DNA of 8,280 nucleotides from Clostridia bacterium (GTDB taxonomy: Bacteria > Aerophobota > Aerophobia > Aerophobales > AE-B3A), in the NCBI GenBank assembly GCA_030610745.1, contig JAUWRC010000065.1, positions 1 to 8,280 of the forward strand. Reading direction: 5' to 3'. Shown piece after piece: positions 6,162-8,280 of the stretch (position 1 is its first letter; every line of letters starts with the position of its first letter). The notes beneath the pieces were generated by a model. The model saw nothing but the letters and a program-made list of their open reading frames with translations. It did no database searches and was not told the origin of the DNA. Position numbers and translations under genes: made by a program.

Positions 6162-6926
6162 ATGATTCTGGATAAATTTAGCCTGAAAGGAAAAACTGGA
6201 ATTGTTACGGGGGCGAGTCGTGGATTGGGAAGAGGTATAGCTACGTCCTTGGCTCAGGCTGGGGCAGACCTGGTTATTGTCAGCAGAACCAAGTCTGTTC
6301 TGGAGAAGACAGCTAAGGAGATAAGAGAATTTGGATACCGGGTAATACCAGTAGTTGCCGATGTTTCTAAGAAAGAGGACATTCAGACTATGGTAGATAG
6401 AGCGATGGAGGAATTTGGGAAGATTGGTTTCTTATTTAACAATGCTGGGATTGTTCGCCGCTGTCCCAGCGAAAACTACTCGGAGGAGGATTGGGACGAT
6501 GTCATAAATGTCAACCTAAAAGCAGTTTTTTTCTGTTCTCAGATGGTGGGTAGAATTATGATTAAACAAGGGGGAGGCAAGATCATAAACACTTCTTCTC
6601 TAATTGCTGTAGGTGGTGGGAAAACTATTCCGGCCTACGCAGCCAGTAAAGGAGGAGTTGCTCAGCTAACCAAAGCTCTGGCCAATGACTGGGCTAAATA
6701 TAATATCAAGGTTAATGCCATAGGTCCCGGTTATTTCATCACTGACCAGACTGAACCGCTACGTAAAGATAAAAATCGCTATAAGGAGCTTAGCGACAGA
6801 ATTCCTCTGGGAAGATGGGGGAATCCCGAGGATCTGGGAGGAGCAGCTGTTTTTCTTGCTTCAGAAGCCTCTGATTATATTACTGGTCAAACCATTTTTG
6901 TTGATGGGGGATGGCTTTCGCTCTAG
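6162..6926 (+). CDS. Short-chain dehydrogenase/reductase, KduD-like (keto-deoxygluconate type)
   Basis: Classical SDR of 254 residues with all key elements: cofactor motif TGASRGLG (16-23), NNAG (93-96), Asn118, Ser145/146, Tyr159 and Lys163 (YAASK), and C-terminal VDGGW. Several stretches resemble E. coli KduD more than a generic SDR: the N-terminus MILDKFSLKGK, the run VRR...SEEDWDDVINVN, DRIPLGRWG and the VDGGWL end. KduD reduces 2,5-diketo-3-deoxygluconate to 2-keto-3-deoxygluconate in pectin and alginate breakdown. Arg42 after the second strand (VSRT) hints at NADP use, which would differ from NAD-linked KduD; this is inference. AGGAGG (6150-6155) precedes the ATG. It sits 36 bases after the zinc dehydrogenase and is presumably co-transcribed with it. 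Substrate assignment within SDRs is uncertain, so no symbol is given. Confidence 0.9.
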   Translation: MILDKFSLKGKTGIVTGASRGLGRGIATSLAQAGADLVIVSRTKSVLEKTAKEIREFGYRVIPVVADVSKKEDIQTMVDRAMEEFGKIGFLFNNAGIVRRCPSENYSEEDWDDVINVNLKAVFFCSQMVGRIMIKQGGGKIINTSSLIAVGGGKTIPAYAASKGGVAQLTKALANDWAKYNIKVNAIGPGYFITDQTEPLRKDKNRYKELSDRIPLGRWGNPEDLGGAAVFLASEASDYITGQTIFVDGGWLSL

Positions 6927-6949
6927 AGAATAGCTAAGATTTAGAAAGT

Positions 6950-6991
6950 GGGCTGGAGGAGCAAAGACAAATGTTGCCGCAGCTCTAGCCC
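6950..6991 (+). repeat. Stem-loop between SDR and isomerase genes
   Basis: GGGCTGGAG (6950-6958) pairs with CTCTAGCCC (6983-6991), nine base pairs with one G-U. Inside the loop GCAA (6961-6964) can pair with TTGC (6974-6977). No T-run follows, so it is unlikely to be an intrinsic terminator. The 131-base spacer is one of the longer gaps in the catabolic half; the hairpin may set relative expression of the flanking genes or be an RNA processing site. Confidence 0.45.
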
Positions 6992-7057
6992 GTCCGGACA
7001 TAAAGCAGGTTGGTAAGCAATTGTGAGGGTCATTAAGCAATCAAAGGAGGTCAAAAA

Positions 7058-7849
7058 ATGTCTATTCGAGATAGTGAGTGGTTAGTAAAAAATACTGGAA
7101 GCCAAAAAGGGCGACACAGTTATGTTAATCCAGGCAATAGTGAGCTAAAATTTCTTTCCTACGGTAGAGTAATCCTAGAGGAATCGTCAGGAGAGATCGA
7201 GATAAATTCAGGAGAAAATGAAATAGCTTTCATCTGCATAAAAGGAAATGCTCATTTTACGGTTAACCAAAGAAAGTATACCACAGGAAAACACGATGCC
7301 ATTTATGTTCCTGGAAATACTTCCTGCTTAATCGGGACAGAAAGTAAGGTGGATTTGGTAGAGTGTTCTGCACCCAGCCGTAGGGAAAGTAGAGTAACCC
7401 TTGTGAAGTACGAAAAAATAAAGGATGATTCTGAGTTGCATATGAGCGCGGGTAAAGTTCCCTATTCTCGAGAAATTTATACTCTTATTGGGCCTCAAGT
7501 TCAGGCATCGCGCCTTCTTATTGGTTTTACTCAGGGAAAAACGGGAAATTGGACTAGTTGGCCACCTCACGAGCATGCTTCTACGCGTGAGGAGATTTAC
7601 TTATTTTATGATATGCCCCAACCAGCCTTTGGAGTTCAATTTGTTTACACTAATCCACAGAATATGGAATTCGTTGAAGTGGTCAGAGAAAACGATGCCG
7701 TGATTATCCCTGAAGGGTATCATCCCAATGTAGCTGCTCCTGGCTGCGGGGTTAATTTTGTCTGGATGATGGCTGGCATTCATCCCGATATTGATAGAAA
7801 ATGGGCTGCGGTGAGTGTCCAATCCGGGTTTAAAAATATTAGTTTCTAG
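7058..7849 (+). CDS. IolB/KduI-family sugar-acid isomerase (5-deoxy-glucuronate isomerase-like)
   Basis: Double cupin of the KduI/IolB family. IolB isomerises 5-deoxy-glucuronate in inositol catabolism; KduI isomerises 5-keto-4-deoxyuronate in pectin catabolism. The length of 263 residues matches IolB. The C-terminal cupin is well conserved: GNWTSWPPHEH (163-173), EEIYLF (178-183), FGVQFVYT (191-198), then EGYHPNVAAPG (219-229). His171, His173, Glu178 or Glu179, and His222 are the expected metal ligands. The N-terminal half is more divergent. AAAGGAGGT (7043-7051) lies six bases before the ATG and fixes the start. No other inositol gene (iolC, D, E, G) is visible, while a KduD-like enzyme lies immediately upstream, so a KduI-like role on an unsaturated-uronate product is a real alternative to IolB activity. 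The symbol is withheld for that reason. Confidence 0.85.
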   Translation: MSIRDSEWLVKNTGSQKGRHSYVNPGNSELKFLSYGRVILEESSGEIEINSGENEIAFICIKGNAHFTVNQRKYTTGKHDAIYVPGNTSCLIGTESKVDLVECSAPSRRESRVTLVKYEKIKDDSELHMSAGKVPYSREIYTLIGPQVQASRLLIGFTQGKTGNWTSWPPHEHASTREEIYLFYDMPQPAFGVQFVYTNPQNMEFVEVVRENDAVIIPEGYHPNVAAPGCGVNFVWMMAGIHPDIDRKWAAVSVQSGFKNISF

Positions 7850-8068
7850 TCTCTGTCTACTTTTTATCAAAGATGCGAAAAACATCCGTTTATTCACCAT
7901 CCTCTCCCTGGAAGGGATAGTTCATTTTTTCTGCGAAAGGTCTCTCAAAAGAGCAATTAACTTTTCAGCACTTTTTCTCTTCGCTAAAGACTTTCTTTTT
8001 GCCTCTACACAAGGAATAATCCTCAAAAAAAGTTCTACCAACAGCGCCCTTATAAAGGAAGAAAGACT
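7850..8068 (+). other. T-rich intergenic gap without a supported gene
   Basis: This is the longest spacer between intact genes. The + strand is pyrimidine-rich, with many T-runs of 5-6 bases in 7860-8000. A frame continuing from inside the isomerase gene through here (to 8072) has a composition-driven, low-complexity translation and no family resemblance. On the minus strand 7922-8074 is open for 50 codons and reads as a Lys/Leu-rich helix (LRIIPCVEAKRK, AEKLIALLRDL) but lacks an ATG; it might be a relic of a lost gene. No convincing promoter or terminator was found. AAGGAAG (8056-8062) is the ribosome binding site of the next gene. Confidence 0.4.
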
Positions 8069-8280
8069 ATGAGCTTATCAAAGATGGATTTAACAGGTAA
8101 AGTTGCTCTGGTTACAGGAGGAGGCAGAGGTCTAGGCCGGGAGATGGCTTTGGCTTTAGCCGAAGCCGGAGCTGATGTAGCTGTTGCCAGCAGGACTCTA
8201 TCTGCTTTAGAGAAGACGGCTGAGGAGATCAGGCAAAGAGGAAGCCGGAGTCTACCTCTTCCCACAGATGTATCAAAAGT
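8069..8280 (+). CDS. Short-chain dehydrogenase/reductase, N-terminal part (runs off the window)
   Basis: ATG 8069 opens a frame that is still open at the window end (70 complete codons). It begins MSLSKMDLTGKVALVTGGGR and continues GLGREMALALAEAGADV, a classical SDR first strand, glycine motif (TGGGRGLG) and second strand ending in ASRT, which favours NADP. It aligns without gaps with the SDR at 6162-6926: 40 of the first 70 residues are identical by eye, including the shared SRTxSxLEKTAxEIR helix. The two are recent paralogues flanking the isomerase gene. A purine-rich AAGGAAG lies six bases upstream. The active-site half is outside the window, so the specific reaction cannot be assigned. 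Confidence 0.9.
   Translation, partial: MSLSKMDLTGKVALVTGGGRGLGREMALALAEAGADVAVASRTLSALEKTAEEIRQRGSRSLPLPTDVSK

Noticed and set aside
6971..6988. ATG with a GGAGGAG sequence upstream in the SDR-isomerase spacer
   Set aside because: The frame is only five codons long and lies inside the hairpin, so it is not a credible gene.
7601..7900. Reverse-strand open frame opposite the isomerase C-terminus
   Set aside because: Most of it is antisense to the conserved cupin motifs; no ribosome binding site or family match was seen.
8051..8056. TATAAA as a possible -10 box for the last SDR
   Set aside because: It is too close to the start codon, overlaps the ribosome binding site region and has no -35 partner.
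7815..8072. Forward frame overlapping the isomerase end and spanning the gap
   Set aside because: It starts out of frame inside the isomerase gene; its hydrophobic composition comes from T-runs.
1..8280. CRISPR arrays, tRNA or rRNA genes, transposases, attachment sites
   Set aside because: No regularly spaced repeats, cloverleaf sequences, transposase motifs or long terminal repeats were seen.

Overview
The window looks like a carbohydrate (probably uronate, keto-sugar acid or polyol) uptake and catabolism island from an uncultured bacterium. Genes are tightly packed, all on the + strand, with moderately AT-rich sequence and mostly clear AGGAG-type ribosome binding sites. The mix of a MalFG-type importer, a URO-D/methyltransferase-like protein, several short-chain dehydrogenases and an IolB/KduI-type isomerase resembles sugar loci of anaerobic, sediment- or thermal-type lineages. 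The taxonomic guess is weak: no rRNA, tRNA or ribosomal gene is present.

Layout. 3-244: a broken IclR-family regulator, in which the start of the DNA-binding domain is joined out of frame to the extreme C-terminus. 245-478: a leader with a consensus -10 box, a possible 32-codon leader ORF behind a perfect Shine-Dalgarno sequence, and an inverted repeat. 479-3663: an ABC sugar importer (secreted binding protein, then two overlapping MalF/MalG-type permeases) with a strong stem-loop after the binding-protein gene and no ATPase gene. 3745-4896: a URO-D-superfamily protein related to corrinoid/cobamide methyltransferases. 4897-5099: a perfect-looking hairpin followed at once by the last ~35 codons of a lost short-chain dehydrogenase. 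5100-6125: a zinc-dependent medium-chain dehydrogenase. 6162-6926: a KduD-like short-chain dehydrogenase. 7058-7849: an IolB/KduI-type isomerase. 7850-8068: a T-rich non-coding gap. 8069 to the window end: the N-terminal part of a second short-chain dehydrogenase, a close paralogue of the first.

Working model (inference). The importer brings in a sugar acid, polyol or oligosaccharide, powered by an ATPase encoded elsewhere. The zinc dehydrogenase oxidises a hydroxyl. The IolB/KduI-like isomerase and KduD-like reductase interconvert keto-deoxy sugar acids, by analogy with the KduI-KduD step of pectin/alginate breakdown or the IolB step of inositol breakdown. The role of the URO-D-like protein here is unknown. 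The cluster shows two independent gene-decay scars (the IclR gene and the dehydrogenase tail), so it has been remodelled by deletion, and its original IclR control is probably lost.
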